Positions 20,790 through 31,021 of a stretch of 64,000 bases of DNA are shown one piece after another. Positions within the stretch are counted from its first letter, which is position 1, and every line of letters begins with the position of its first letter. The DNA lies in the NCBI GenBank assembly GCA_948144175.1, contig CANXME010002309.1, forward strand, positions 62,001 to 126,000. Direction: 5' to 3'. Origin of the DNA: Closterium sp. NIES-65. Taxonomy: Eukaryota > Streptophyta > Zygnematophyceae > Desmidiales > Closteriaceae. The notes beneath the pieces were generated by a model. The model searched no databases. It saw only the letters and a list, made by a program, of their open reading frames with translations, and was not told the origin of the DNA. A program made the position numbers and the translations under genes.

Positions 20790-23700
20790 GGTCAGCTGTC
20801 CGCCCCCTGCTCGTGTCGCTCTTTGGCACACGAGACTGTCCTCTGGCACCACCGCCTTGGCCACCCGTCTGTGCAGCGGCTTCGTGCCATGCACTCCCGG
20901 TACCTTGTCTCTGGCCTGCCCAGGGTCCTTCCTGCCCTCCCACCCTCGCCTGCTCCTACCTGTCTCCCCTGTGTCGAGGGACGGTAGCGCGCCGCTCCTC
21001 ACTCCTCCTCGTTCCCCCCGACGACCGCTCCCTTGCAGACACTCCACATGGACGTGTGGGGCCCAGCCCGCGTCCGTGGTCAGGGTCAGGAGAGGTACTT
21101 CCTGACAGTTGTTGACGACTACTCGCGCTACACCTCGGTCTTCCCCTTGCGCACCAAGGGTGAGGTCCCTGATGTCTTGATCCCTTGGATCCGCAGAGCC
21201 CGTCTCCAGCTCAGCGAGCGTTTTCACTCGGACTTTCCTGTCCTGCGCTTGCACTCTGACAGAGGTGGTGAGTTCTCCTCCAGCCTCTTGGCAGCCTACT
21301 GTGCGGAGCACGGCATTGAGCAGTCGTTCACGCTTCCGGCTTCTCCACAGTAGAATGGGGTTGCGGAGCGCCGCATTGGCCTGGTCATGGAGGTCGCCCG
21401 TACCTCCTTGATCCATGCGGCTGCCCCCCCACTTTCTGTGGCTGTTTGCGGTCCGGTACGCTGCGCATCAGCTCAACCTCTGGCCCCGTGTCTCCTTGCC
21501 GGAGACCTCGCCCACGCTGCTGTGGACGGGGGAGGTTGGCGATGCATCGCGTTTCCGGGTCTGGGGGTCGCGAGCTTTTGTCCGCGATTCGTGTGCGGAC
21601 AAGCTCTCCTCCCGTGCTGTTCCGTGCGTCTTCCTCGGCTTTGTCCCGGACGCGTCTGGTTGGCAGTTTTACCACGCCACCTCGCGCCGAGTCCTGCCCT
21701 CCCAGGACGTCACTTTTGACGAGTCCGTCCCCTACTACCGCCTCTTCCCCTACCGCACTTCCCCGCTCCCCCCCCCTCGCCTCTCTTCCTCGCGCCAGGT
21801 GCTGCTGTTGCAGACCCCCTCCCCCCTCAGGGTGCCGCTCCCTCAGGTGTGTCTTAGGTAGACCCGGTTGAGCCTGTTGAGGTAGCTGTCGACTCTCGTC
21901 CTGCTGGGGGTGCTGAGCCTGGGGGTGCTGAGCCTGGGGGTGTGGAGCCTGGGGGTGTGGAGCCTGGGGGTGTGGAGCTTGAGGGTGCTGAGCTTGGGGG
22001 TGTGGAGCCTCGTGGTGCTGAGCTGCGGAGTCCGGAGTCTGGGGGTTCTGAGTCTGGAGGTACTAGGCCTGGGAGTCCTGCACGTGGAGGAGCCCTCTCC
22101 TCGGAGCAGCTGCGTGCGTGGTACTTAGAGTAGTGCAGCCTCCGGAGAGGTACCGCTCGAGCCGGACGTACTACTCGGACTGGTGCTAGTGCTTCTTCTC
22201 CCGTTCGGGAGCTCCCCTCCCGCGAGCGGATCCGTGAGTGGTACGAGCGGCGCTGCACTCTTCGGAGTGGCGTGCCTCGTGTTAGAGACCCCGCTACTGT
22301 TGGAGCTGCTGCTGGTGCTGAGGACCCGGGCGTTGGAGCTGCTGCTGGTGCTGAGGACCCGGGCGTTGGAGCTGCTGCTGGTGCTGAGGACCCGGGCGTT
22401 GGAGCCGCTGCTGGTGCTGAGGACCCGGGCGTTGGAGCCGCTGCTGGTGCTGAGGACCCGGGCGTTGGAGCTACTGCAGGTGCTGAGGACCCAGGTGTTG
22501 GAGCTGCCGCTGGTACTGCGGACCCGGGCGTTGGAGCTGCTACTAGTGCTAAGGACCCGGGCGTTGAAGCTGCCGCTGGTGCTGAGGACGTGGGCGCTGG
22601 AGCTGCTGCTGGTGCTGCGGACCCTGGTGCGGGTGTCCCTGCTGGCTCTGGTGTCGCTGCTCGGTCTCGGCCGTACTTTGTTCCGCTCCTTCAGCAGGTT
22701 CTTGGTCAGCTTCCTCCTCCTTTTCCTTCTCCCTCCTTAGCGTGTCCTCCGCCTGTCCAGCTGCAGTCGCAGCTACCGTCTGCCTCCTCTCTCCCTGGTC
22801 CTGCTCCTTACACTGGTCCGACTGGAGGTCTTACTGAGCGGCGTGAGCTTGCGTCTCGTCCTGCGTCGCCTGAGTCTCGTCCTGAGTCACCTGTCCGCAC
22901 TGCTCTCTCTAGTAGTCGAGTCCAGCGTCAGCGTCTTCCTGCTGTCCCAGGCACTCACCGGATGGCGCTTCGTCCGTCCACTGCTCCACAGCGTGTCCCA
23001 CTACCGTCTCCTCCTGCTTCCTCTCTTCTTGCTCTTGCTGACCCTGTGTCAGACTCTCTTCGTGCTACCAGTCCTACTGTCACGCGTCTCCTGGCTACTG
23101 TTGTCACTGACCCTTCCTTTGAGTCTGCTGCTGCGTCTGCCTTAGTTGCTGAGCTTGTCGACTTTGCTGCTCGCTGTCATCTCGACTACGCTGCTAGCCT
23201 AGTTGCTGAGTCCGAGTCTGTGTGTCCTCCGTTCGTCGGGGGTGAGTGTGCTCTTGGCACTGACGTCCTTGAGGACAGGCAGGAGGAGATTGAGTGCTTT
23301 GCTGCCGCTTTGCCCCATCTCGTGTCCATGCTTGATGCCCCTGAGGGAGACCCGGATGCACCAGACATCCCGACCCCACGCTCTTACGCAGAGGCGATGG
23401 CCGGTCCCTACTCCTCTCAGTGGCAGTCAGCCATGGACACAGAGATGGCTTCCTGGAAGTCCACAGGCACCTACGTCGACGAGGTTCCCCCACCTGGGGC
23501 GAACATCGTCAGTGGCATGTGGATTTCCAGGGTGAAGCGGCCGCCGAGCTCTCCACCTGTCTTCAAGGCGCGTTACGTTGCAGGAGGCTTCAGTCAGCGA
23601 GAGGGAGTTGACTTCTTCCAGACCTTCTCCCCGACCCCAAAGATGACCACTCTTCGGGTTCTGCTGCACGTCGCCGCTCAGCGTGACTACGAGCTCCACT

Positions 23701-24947
23701 CGCTTGACTTCAGCACTGCTTTCCTGCAGGGCAGCCTGCACGAGGAGATCTGGCTACGCCGTCCACCTCGCTTCACTGGGTCGTTCCCTCCTGGTACCCA
23801 GTGGAGCCTCCGACGGCCAGTCTACGGTCTCCGCCAGGCGCCTCGTGAGTGGCACGACACACTGAGGACTACGCTTGCGGCTCTTGGGTTTGCGCCTTCT
23901 ACTGCTGACCCGTTGCTGTTTCTACGCACCGACACCTCACTGCCGCCGTTCTACGTCCTCGTGTACGTCGACGACTTGGTCTTTGCTACTGCTGACACTG
24001 TGGCACTCGCCCAGGTGAAGTCGGAGCTGCAGAAGAGACACACGTGCACAGACCTGGGTGAACTGACAAGCTATCTTGGCTTGCGGATCACCCGGGACAG
24101 AGCACGCCGCACCATCACCTTGACTCAGTCACACATGGTGCAGCAGGTCCTTCAGCGCTTCCGCTTCACGTACTCCTCGCCTCAGCCCACTCCTCTGCCT
24201 ACCGGTCACTCGCTCTCAGCTCTGCCTTCGGATGAGTCCGTAGAGCCGAGTGGCCCGTATCCAGAGCTTGTGGGTTGCCTAATGTACCTGATGACCCGCA
24301 CTCGACCAGACCTTGCATACCCTCTCAGCATTCTTGCACGCTATGTCGCTCCCGGCTGTCACCGGAAGGAGCACATGGATGCAGCTAACAGGGTGTTGCG
24401 CTACTTGTGCAGTACGTCGGGCATGGGGCTAGTGCTTGGAGGGTGAGTCCCAGTTGTTCTCACTGGGCACTCAGACGCTTCTTGGGCAGACGACCAGGCT
24501 ACTCAGCGGTCGTCTCAGGGTTACTCCTTCAGTCTTGGCTCTGGTTCTCTTTCTTGGCGTTCTACTCGCTCTTCTTCTGTTCTCAGCTCTAGTTGTGAGG
24601 CTGAGATCTACGCCACAGCCATGGCGGCCCAGGAGCTACGCTGGCTCACGTACTTGCTGACCGACCTTGGAGAGCAGCCTCGTTCTCCTCCAGTGCTGTA
24701 CGTCGACAACAAGGCAGCCATTGCCTTGTGTGAGGAGCACAGACTGGAGCACAGAACGAAGCACATTGCTCTGCGTTACTTCCTTGCTCGAGAGCTGCAG
24801 CAGCGTGGTCAGCTTCGCCTGCGTTACGTGGCCTCTGAGGCCAACACTGCTGATGTGTTCACCAAGGCGCTTCAGCCTTGTGACCATCAGCGCTTTTGCA
24901 CTCTTCTAGGCCTTGTGCCTACTGGACCTCACTTGCGTACTTCTTGA
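20790..24947 (+). pseudogene. Copia-2 pol: integrase, RT, RNase H (broken)
   Basis: Integrase: the HHCC region (LWHHRLGHPS, CLPCVEGR) then a TAG near 20987, LHMDVWG, VVDDYSRYTSVFPL, LHSDRGGEFSS, then TAG at 21351-21353 where relatives read CAG (PQ-stop-NGVAERR). A run of C at about 21425 shifts the frame until about 21860. The linker has repeats of GAEDPGVGAAA in place of the GGAEPGGA arrays of relatives. Reverse transcriptase is well preserved (KARYVAGGFSQREGVDFFQT, LDFSTAFLQG, YVDDLVFATAD), with a TGA near 24444. RNase H ends KALQPCDHQRF and TGA at 24947. This copy should be inactive but could serve as a template in trans. Confidence 0.88.
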
Positions 24948-25041
24948 GTCTGTTTGTACTGTGATCTCTATATATATACCTGCATGTTTACTCTTGTTAG
25001 GTTGTGATCATTGTACCTTTTGCTCTATTATAAACCTGCAT

Positions 25042-25180
25042 GTGAACTGGTCTTGTGACCACTTGCTTGTGCTCGGAATTTGTGTGGTATCCTTGAGATC
25101 CACCCTGAGCTTGTTTTGCCTTGCTTTGCCTTGACTCGTCTTGTGACCCCTAGTTCTCCCCCACTTTGCCTATGGGGGTG
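25042..25180 (+). promoter_or_regulatory. Copia-2 3' untranslated block and polypurine tract
   Basis: CTTGTGCTCGGAATTTGTGT and GATCCACCCTGAGCTTGTTT belong to the block shared with six other elements. The tract CTATGGGGGTG (25170-25180) abuts the 3' LTR, and its GGGGG can pair with the CCCCC at 25157-25161. Confidence 0.8.
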
Positions 25181-25314
25181 TGTCAAACATTATATATGTT
25201 GTGTTAGTTTAGGCTAGAGTGGGTTAGCCTATAGGGGGTACACAATTCTAGGGTTAGGTAATTGTACTGATTTCACTGTTAGTTCAATCATTTTCTTGTT
25301 CAGTGATTCCAACA
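25181..25314 (+). repeat. Copia-2 3' LTR
   Basis: 134 bp, four differences from the 5' LTR. Followed by TSD AAATC. Confidence 0.9.
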
Positions 25315-25570
25315 AAATCCCCATCAAAAACTCGTTCAGTGCTCGCACATAGCATGGGCTGAATCCTGTGGTCTCAGGCCACAAGACCATCTCGCTGGTA
25401 GAACGCTCCACATCAAAGAGGAGAACCTTTCCTGGCGAAATCTTTCCACTGTTCTTGATGAATGAGTTCTTGGTCGACATTACCATTGCCTTGAAATGGT
25501 AATCAGAGGGCCTCTCCTCTCCATGAACTAACCAAGACTCCATGAACTTGAACGTAACCTCAGCAGTGGC
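25315..25570 (-). CDS. RPA1-like gene, exon 2a
   Basis: The upstream half of the exon split by Copia-2. It begins after an AG acceptor at 25571-25572 and encodes ATAEVTFKFMESWLVHGEE through RALNEFLMGI. Across the insertion, after removing one TSD copy, it continues SIGEVYQVRHVNALRAHPS with no frame change. The pattern (a strand rich in hydrophobics, KVLLFDVE, then a hydrophobic helix, GEVYQV) resembles DNA-binding domain A of RPA70, where GKVYYIS-like sequence closes the OB-fold. Assignment by pattern only. Confidence 0.68.
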
Positions 25571-25682
25571 CTGCAAGTATAGCATTATACTAGTGAATGC
25601 TAAACCAAGGTGGAAAATGATTATGTGCGTTTTAGCATGCGTTACGTTTATTTCCATGTAAAAAAAGCAAACTGAAACTTGC
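25571..25682 (-). other. Intron with GC donor
   Basis: The intron between exons 1 and 2 of the RPA-like gene reads GCAAGT at its 5' end (25682-25677) and ...TTGCAG at its 3' end. It is a GC-AG intron whose other donor positions are consensus. Confidence 0.6.
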
Positions 25683-25758
25683 CTGAGTACGATTGTGCGG
25701 GCGCGGAAATGGTCCTGCTCTCAAAACCACATGGAATTTGAGATGTAAAAGAATAATA
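25683..25758 (-). CDS. RPA1-like gene, first visible exon
   Basis: 76 bp encoding ILLHLKFHVVLRAGPFPRP and HNRTQ, ending CAG before a GCAAGT donor. A TTGCAG acceptor lies upstream, but the frame also continues without a break back to the Helitron endonuclease stop codon at 25800-25802. No ATG is present. The 5' start is unresolved: it may have an upstream exon, or it may be the tail of a Helitron polyprotein. Confidence 0.5.
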
Positions 25759-25799
25759 CTGCAATCGTTGGTATACGTACGTTCAATTTTGAAAGTATA

Positions 25800-26045
25800 T
25801 CAATCAATAACAACATAAATAGGAAAGTGGTCAGAAAAATAAGTTTCACCAACATAGACTTTAATTTTTGTCTTGAAGCAATTTGCCCATACATGATCAA
25901 TAAGTGTATTATTCACTGTAGTTGGTTCAATAATGAATTGAGAAAAACCATGTCGTTTGAAGAAATTATCATATCGCCGTTGTGGACTGGCAATCAAATC
26001 GATATTGAAATCGCCGATGAATATCATGTCATCATGCGGATATTT
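25800..26045 (-). pseudogene. Helitron endonuclease domain, C-terminal part
   Basis: Continues the frame from 27577 across NA-2 (TSD TATTT): IKYPHDDMIFIGDFNIDLIA, then NTLIDHVWAN and TYFSDHFPIYVVID. GDFN, the LIDHV region and SDH are the metal-binding and catalytic motifs of the AP-endonuclease-like (EEP) family. TGA at 25800-25802 closes it, though the same frame stays open beyond. Confidence 0.82.
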
Positions 26046-26176
26046 TGACAAAAGTTAGAAGAAAGAAAGAGGAATGAACTAGCAGAAATGGGGATACAAA
26101 TAGCAAACCCTAGAAAGGTTGTACTCGCTATAGAGCACCCCACTACAGGCTAGAACATAAGAATAATATTCTGACA
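26046..26176 (-). repeat. NA-2 3' LTR
   Basis: 131 bp, TGACAAAAGTTAG...ATTCTGACA. Nearly identical to 27441-27571, with AGAAAGG versus AGAAGGG as the visible difference, so the insertion is probably recent. Confidence 0.9.
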
Positions 26177-26290
26177 CACCCCCATAGCCAAAGTGGGGTG
26201 TAATCAGCAGAGCGGGCAAAGCAAAACAAGCTCAGGGTGGATCACAATGTCACCACACATTCTGAGCACAAGTTCAAGAAGAAATAGTTT
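26177..26290 (-). promoter_or_regulatory. NA-2 polypurine tract and conserved block
   Basis: Minus sense GGCTATGGGGGTG next to the LTR. AAGCTCAGGGTGGATCACAA (26228 on) matches the untranslated block of the coding elements although NA-2 has no genes. Confidence 0.75.
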
Positions 26291-26843
26291 AGAGTTCACA
26301 ATTATAAGCAAAGCTAGTGGTAGTCACAACGGGCAAGTGAGGAGGAGGAGGGAGAGTGAGGGGAGAGGAGACAGGAGGCGATGGCTGAAGCTGCAGACAC
26401 ACGGGCAACAGGAGGCAGACTGGCACAGCGGCTACCGGACAGCGCCCGGACTACAGGAGTAACAGGCCCCGCGGCTCAAATAGCGGCGGACGGGCAACGG
26501 ACCCACGGGCGGCTGGCACAGCTGGCTACGACTGGGCTACCGGGACAGCGCCCCGGACTACAGGTGCTGCGGACGACAAGCCGGCAGCCTCCGCTCAACC
26601 TCCCGCAAACAGTCCCACCCCCCTGATACACACCCACTGCTACACCGCTAGCTCTACTCCCACACACCCCCCTTAAACCCTAAACCCAGTCTCCCACACA
26701 TCCACCCCCCTCAGTGACAGCTGCAGTAGTGGGAGACGAAGGAGGAGGAGGAGCAAAGGGAGGAAGGAAGACCGGCCACCCCCATACCCGCCACCCAAGC
26801 GGCCCCCTCAGGTCGCCTCGACGGACGACGGGAAATGGCAGGG

Positions 26844-26848
<5 letters not shown>

Positions 26849-26879
<31 letters not shown>

Positions 26880-27330
26880 GGCGGGGTGGTGAAAGGGACC
26901 CACCACGGGCCTGGTTGGAGGGCGGGGCCGCGAAAAGAGGCGGGGCCGCGACGAGGGGCGGGGCCGCGAAGTAGGGCGGGGCCGCTTCGAGGGGCGGGGC
27001 CGCGACACAGGGCGGGGCCGCGACGTAGGGCAGGGCCGCGACGGTCGGGCAGGGCCGCGACGTAGGGCGGGGCCGTGACGGTCGGGGCGGGGCCGCGACG
27101 TAGGGCGGGGCCGCGACTGTAGGGCGGGGCCGCGACGGTCGGGGCGGGGCCGCGACGTAGGGCAGGGCCGCTTCGAGGGGCGGGGCCGCGACGCAGGGCG
27201 GGGCCGCGACGGTAGGGCAGACGCCCGCCGCGCGCCTCGGGGCGCACAGCGGGCAAAGAACCGCCGCGCGCCCCGGGGCGCACGGCGGGCAGAAAACCGC
27301 CGCGCGCCTCGGGGCGCACGGCGGGAAGGA
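26849..27330. repeat. NA-2 G-run and GC-rich minisatellite
   Basis: A run of 32 G (26847-26878) is followed by about 18 degenerate units of GGGCGGGGCCGCGACG type, then GCGCGCCTCGGGGCGCAC units. The homopolymer length is open to assembly error. Confidence 0.7.
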
Positions 27331-27369
27331 AAACCGCTGCGCGCCTCGGGGCGCACGGCAGGAAGGAAA

Positions 27370-27440
27370 GGTAGCAGCGGAAGCGAGGTGGAAACCCACC
27401 CACAGGATCGATCCAAGGGGATCGACCTGCTCTGATAGCA
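27370..27440 (-). promoter_or_regulatory. NA-2 leader motif, hairpin and primer-binding site
   Basis: GCAGCGGAAGC (27374-27384), the hairpin CGATCC-AAGG-GGATCG (27409-27424), and minus-sense TGCTATCAGAGCAGG touching the LTR. Confidence 0.75.
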
Positions 27441-27571
27441 TGACAAAAGTTAGAAGAAAGAAAGAGGAATGAACTAGCAGAAATGGGGATACAAATAGCA
27501 AACCCTAGAAGGGTTGTACTCGCTATAGAGCACCCCACTACAGGCTAGAACATAAGAATAATATTCTGACA
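27441..27571 (-). repeat. NA-2 5' LTR
   Basis: 131 bp, the right-hand copy, followed by TSD TATTT. Confidence 0.9.
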
Positions 27572-27576
27572 TATTT

Positions 27577-29348
27577 AATCATGATGGATAGGATCATATA
27601 AAAAAGGATCTGGTGATTACGATGATTAGTTGGGTTGCGATAACAGCAAACAATCAAAAGGCGTTTGTCTTTGCTATCGATACTAAAAGTCAAGAGTTCA
27701 ACTTTGGACCTTTCTTGGTATTGTACTATTCGAATTGGAATTCGATGATACAGTACGATTCCGCCGGTTTTGCAATCCGCACGAAAAACATCGAAGAACT
27801 GATATGTTTCACTCGGTAGCGTATCGTCCGAGCTTAAATGTGTTTCAAAAAGAGCCACAAAATCGAATTCACAGAGACTGGTGATATTCACATCCTTGTA
27901 ATGTCCCTGATAACTTCTTACCTTTTGAAAAACGAATTTCACACACGAGGGTTGTTTTGAGATTACTTCGACCGATGGCGGACTCAAAACGAGAGGTCGC
28001 TCGCGTAAACGACGCATTTCCGCTACAACGCGAGAATCAGTTTTTATGCACAGTTCCGAAAAAATCGTTAAAAATAGTTGGTTGGGACTGCGAAAACGAC
28101 TTAGAGCAACATAAGCGCCTTGAGGAAACACTTTCTTCTCGAAATGCACAACTCCACCGTCAAAAGTAGCACCCTGACTTCGATGAAAACTTATTGCATT
28201 GCTTGGTCGAAACGGAAACCGCATCCGAGATATCATATCGTATCGAGAGTTTAGAGAAAATGACTTCTCGATACGCTGTATAGGCGTCCAAGTTTGTTGG
28301 ACTCCAATCGTTTTGGAGAAAAGTGACGAACATTTTATACGGGTGTTACGTCCGACGTCTCTTTCGTCGAATTGTACCCATATCGTCTCCACCACACGTT
28401 GCTCATTCAAAGTGAAATGAACAACTATGCCAGGAGTGCCGTTGGCAAGCCCATCCGATGTATTTACATTACATGATATATGGACACGCGAACCGATGAA
28501 TAATTCCAGAACAGCCAACAATCCATGCGATGAAGTTGTTGCAAACCCCTGCGGTGTGATCGGTTTATTCTTCTCGATTGATCCTTCCCAAACAATGCAC
28601 AATCCAATGCTGGGATTGCATGTTTTTCTTCCGACGATGACGAGTACACTTCGTGATTAAACGAGTCAATGGATTTATTGGTGCAACACAAATGTTGCAA
28701 CTCAATTCCTGTTGGGTAGGTATCAATCTGACGTTCATGTAGCAATTGAACGTCCATCCGGGTTTGATTACCTTCACGTAATGGGTTCAACAGTTTGGCA
28801 AATCTAGCCTCATCGCGTTGACGCATAATCGTCGTAAGCTCGATGAGTCGCACGCGCTCCCACGATTGTGATTCACTAAGAATTGAGAGCGAATTGTCAC
28901 CGAAACAATGAATATCGAGCACCGGAGGAAGCTGAAAAAAATCGCCAACAAAGACCATATGAAGGCCTCCGAAAGCAGAGTTTGCGTTATTTGTCAGTTC
29001 ACGGAGTCTGAAATCGATCCAATCAAATGTATTCCTTCCCACCATTGATATTTCATCAACAATGACAACCTTTACATCACCGAGTCGTGAGCGTAAAGTA
29101 TTTATCTTATCCGAAGTCAACTTCTTTATTCGTCAATTTTGAACGACAGGAATCATTAGGGCATTATGAATGGTATAACCCTTGATTTGAAAAGCAGCAA
29201 CACCTGAAGGGGCGATCTTTAACACCTTAATGGTACTAAAGTCTGTATGAATGTGCGCATGAAAAATGCGCATCAATCGATCGTGAACAGTCTTGATTAG
29301 TACGGATTTGCCAACGCCGGCACCACCGCTCACGAGTATGCAAAGAGG
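27577..29348 (-). pseudogene. Helitron helicase and N-terminal endonuclease
   Basis: Pif1/RecD-like helicase: Walker A VSGGAGVGKSVLIK (about 29335), VLKIAPSGVAAF, then Walker B VVIVDEISMVGR and FVGDFFQLPPV (29060-28920), LTTIMRQ, and the C-terminal motifs NAISFHRSQGATFDGG and GAYVALSRFRS (about 28180-28080). The endonuclease starts at about 27900 (FDFVALFETHLSS, GGIVLYHR, LLIVCCYRNP). Breaks: TGA at 29133-29135 within the helicase, and a one-base frame change near 28600. The helicase would unwind DNA during rolling-circle transposition. It joins 38003 across NA-3: RSFENGPL then CILVSGGAG, with TSD AGAGG. Confidence 0.9.
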
Positions 29349-29488
29349 TGTTAGAATAGAAGCGAGAATGAGAAATGAGAGAAGAGGGGGTTCACTAGAA
29401 AGCAGCAGGATACATATAGGAAACCCTAAGTGGTTGTACTCGCTATAAAGTACCCCACTGCAGGCTAGAGAACAATAACATTCTGACA
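29349..29488 (-). repeat. NA-3 3' LTR
   Basis: 140 bp, TGTTAGAATAGAAG...TTCTGACA. Two differences from 37859-37998 were noticed (AAGTGG/AAGGGG, TATAAAG/TATAGAG). Confidence 0.9.
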
Positions 29489-29556
29489 CACCCCCATAGC
29501 CAAAGTGGGGTGTAATCAGCAGAGCAAGCAAAGCAGAACAAGCTTAGGGTGGATCA
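29489..29556 (-). promoter_or_regulatory. NA-3 polypurine tract and first half of conserved block
   Basis: Minus sense GGCTATGGGGGTG abuts the LTR. The block AGCTTAGGGTGGATCA is cut here by NA-4 and resumes GATCACAATGTCACCACACA at 31022. Confidence 0.75.
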
Positions 29557-29798
29557 TGTTAGAATAATAAGAACGTAAGGGCCTAGGCTTAGGAGCCTAG
29601 GCCCAACTTAGGTAGCGAGTGAGTTGGGCCCAAGGGGGAGAGTCGAGAAAGTTGTGAAAGGAGAAAAGTGGTTTCACTATAGGTTCAAAGAACATATAGT
29701 ATAGGAAACAAAAGGGTGCACCACCTAACAAAATTTGCAATAACTACACTAACTACAGCTACAGGCAGTTACAAATATAAATAATATAAAGTCTGACA
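29557..29798 (-). repeat. NA-4 3' LTR
   Basis: 242 bp, TGTTAGAATAATAAG...GTCTGACA. Contains the inverted repeat GGCCTAGGCTTAGGAGCCTAGGCC type at its start. Confidence 0.92.
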
Positions 29799-30294
29799 CT
29801 CCCCCATAACTGCCTGCAGCAGAAGTTTGTGCAGAACACAACTTGCAGGGGTACACAAGCAACACAAGCAAGATAATAACCAAGCAACAGCAGGTACTGC
29901 AGGCGGGCAGACACTAACTGGTCACCCCCTTCATCACCTCACCCTCCTCCCTCCCCTCCCCCACACTGCTGCAGGAGCAGTAGAGAGGGGGGGAAGAGAG
30001 GAGAGGTGGAGGGACGGCTGCTGGTTGCCTCACACCCTTCACCCCGGCGCCTCTCCCCCTGCTCCCCCACACCCTCACACCCTCCCCCCCAGCGGCAGCT
30101 GCAGCAGTGGGAACAAAAGGAGGAGGAGGGGAAGGGAAGGGTACGACCCACACTCCAACACCCTCCACCCCCATACCCTCCTCCCCGCGGCTGCAGGGAG
30201 ACAAAGGAGGAGGGGGGTGGGAAGGAAGAAAGCCGCAGAGCGGCGAAAAGGTGTCGGTGCAGTGGTGTCAGGGGCGGCTTCAGGGAATGCAGGT

Positions 30295-30680
30295 GCGGAG
30301 AGCAGCGTCGCAGGCGCCAGGGGCGGGTCCGCGGCGGCTCAAGGGCACCGCCACGGGCGCCAGGGGCGGGTCCGCGATGGCGCAGGGCACCGCCGCGGGC
30401 GCCAGAGGCGGGTCCGCGGGCGCCAAGGGCACCGCCGCGGGCGCCAGGGGCGGGTCCGCGACGGCAAAGGGCACCGCCGCGGGCGCCAGAGGCGGGTCCG
30501 CGGGCGCCAAGAGCACCGCCGCGGGCGCCAGGGGCGGGTCCGCGACGGCAAGGGGCACCGCCGCGGGCGCCAGAGGCGGGTCCGCGGGCGCCAAGAGCAC
30601 CGCCGCGGGCGCCGAAGGCGGGTCCGCGGGCGCCAAGAGCACCGCCGCGGGCGCCAAAGGGGGCGGGTCCGCGACGGGTA
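30295..30680. repeat. NA-4 GC-rich minisatellite
   Basis: About six units of near 60 bp, each made of GCACCGCCGCGGGCGCCA followed by GGGCGGGTCCGCG and a variable end. Period multiples of three make all-alanine/arginine type frames open on both strands; not regarded as coding. Confidence 0.78.
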
Positions 30681-30689
30681 GAAAATAAA

Positions 30690-30779
30690 AACGTCACGCG
30701 CCCGTGGCGCGTGACCAATAATTCAGCAGCGGAAGCTTTGGTCGGGCCCACAGGCCAGGACCAACCTGCTCTGATACCA
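30690..30779 (-). promoter_or_regulatory. NA-4 leader hairpins and primer-binding site
   Basis: A perfect hairpin GTCACGCGCC-CGT-GGCGCGTGAC (30693-30715), GCAGCGGAAGC (30726-30736), a bipartite hairpin with arms TTGGTC/GACCAA around GGCC pairs (30738-30764), and TGGTATCAGAGCAGG beside the LTR (minus sense). Confidence 0.78.
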
Positions 30780-31021
30780 TGTTAGAATAATAAGAACGTA
30801 AGGGCCTAGGCTTAGGAGCCTAGGCCCAACTTAGGTAGCGAGTGAGTTGGGCCCAAGGGGGAGAGTCGAGAAAGTTGTGAAAGGAGAAAAGTGGTTTCAC
30901 TATAGGTTCAAAGAACATATAGTATAGGAAACAAAAGGGTGCACCACCTAACAAAATTTGCAATAACTACACTAACTACAGCTACAGGCAGTTACAAATA
31001 TAAATAATATAAAGTCTGACA
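30780..31021 (-). repeat. NA-4 5' LTR
   Basis: 242 bp, the second copy, followed by TSD GATCA. Confidence 0.92.

Larger units (their letters stand above)
11383..25314 (+). mobile_element. Copia-2: Ty1/copia element inserted in an exon of the RPA1-like gene
   Basis: LTRs of 134 bp at 11383-11516 and 25181-25314 differ at four positions by eye. The TSD AAATC is at 11378-11382 and 25315-25319. Plus-strand order is 5' LTR, primer-binding site TGGTATAGAGCA (entered by Copia-3), hairpin, AGGGCCCACC, GC-rich leader, gag (18912), pol, conserved block, polypurine tract and 3' LTR. Without Copia-3 it is about 7.4 kb. Gag is open, while pol has several stops and one shifted segment. Confidence 0.93.
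26046..27571 (-). mobile_element. NA-2: non-autonomous LTR element in the Helitron endonuclease
   Basis: 1,526 bp with 131-bp LTRs (26046-26176 and 27441-27571), TSD TATTT (26041-26045, 27572-27576). The internal part has the conserved 3' block (26227-26278), a polypurine tract, a TCAGTGACAGCTGCAGTAGT-type core shared with NA-3 and NA-4, a 32-G run, a GC-rich minisatellite, GCAGCGGAAGC and a primer-binding site TGCTATCAGAGCAGG. No gag or pol domain. Confidence 0.92.
29557..31021 (-). mobile_element. NA-4: non-autonomous LTR element nested in NA-3
   Basis: 1,465 bp with two 242-bp LTRs (29557-29798, 30780-31021) that look identical by eye, TSD GATCA (29552-29556, 31022-31026). It carries a polypurine tract at the left, CAGCTGCAGCAGTGGGA (30096 on) shared with NA-2 and NA-3, a minisatellite, a 10-bp-stem hairpin (30693-30715), GCAGCGGAAGC, and a primer-binding site TGGTATCAGAGCAGG. 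No coding domain. Its LTR is related to that of NA-1. Being inside NA-3 it is younger than NA-3. Confidence 0.93.

Noticed and set aside
29827..30785. Arg/Gly-rich ORFs in NA-4
   Set aside because: Open only because of the GC-rich 60-bp units; both strands equally open, and parts overlap the primer-binding site.
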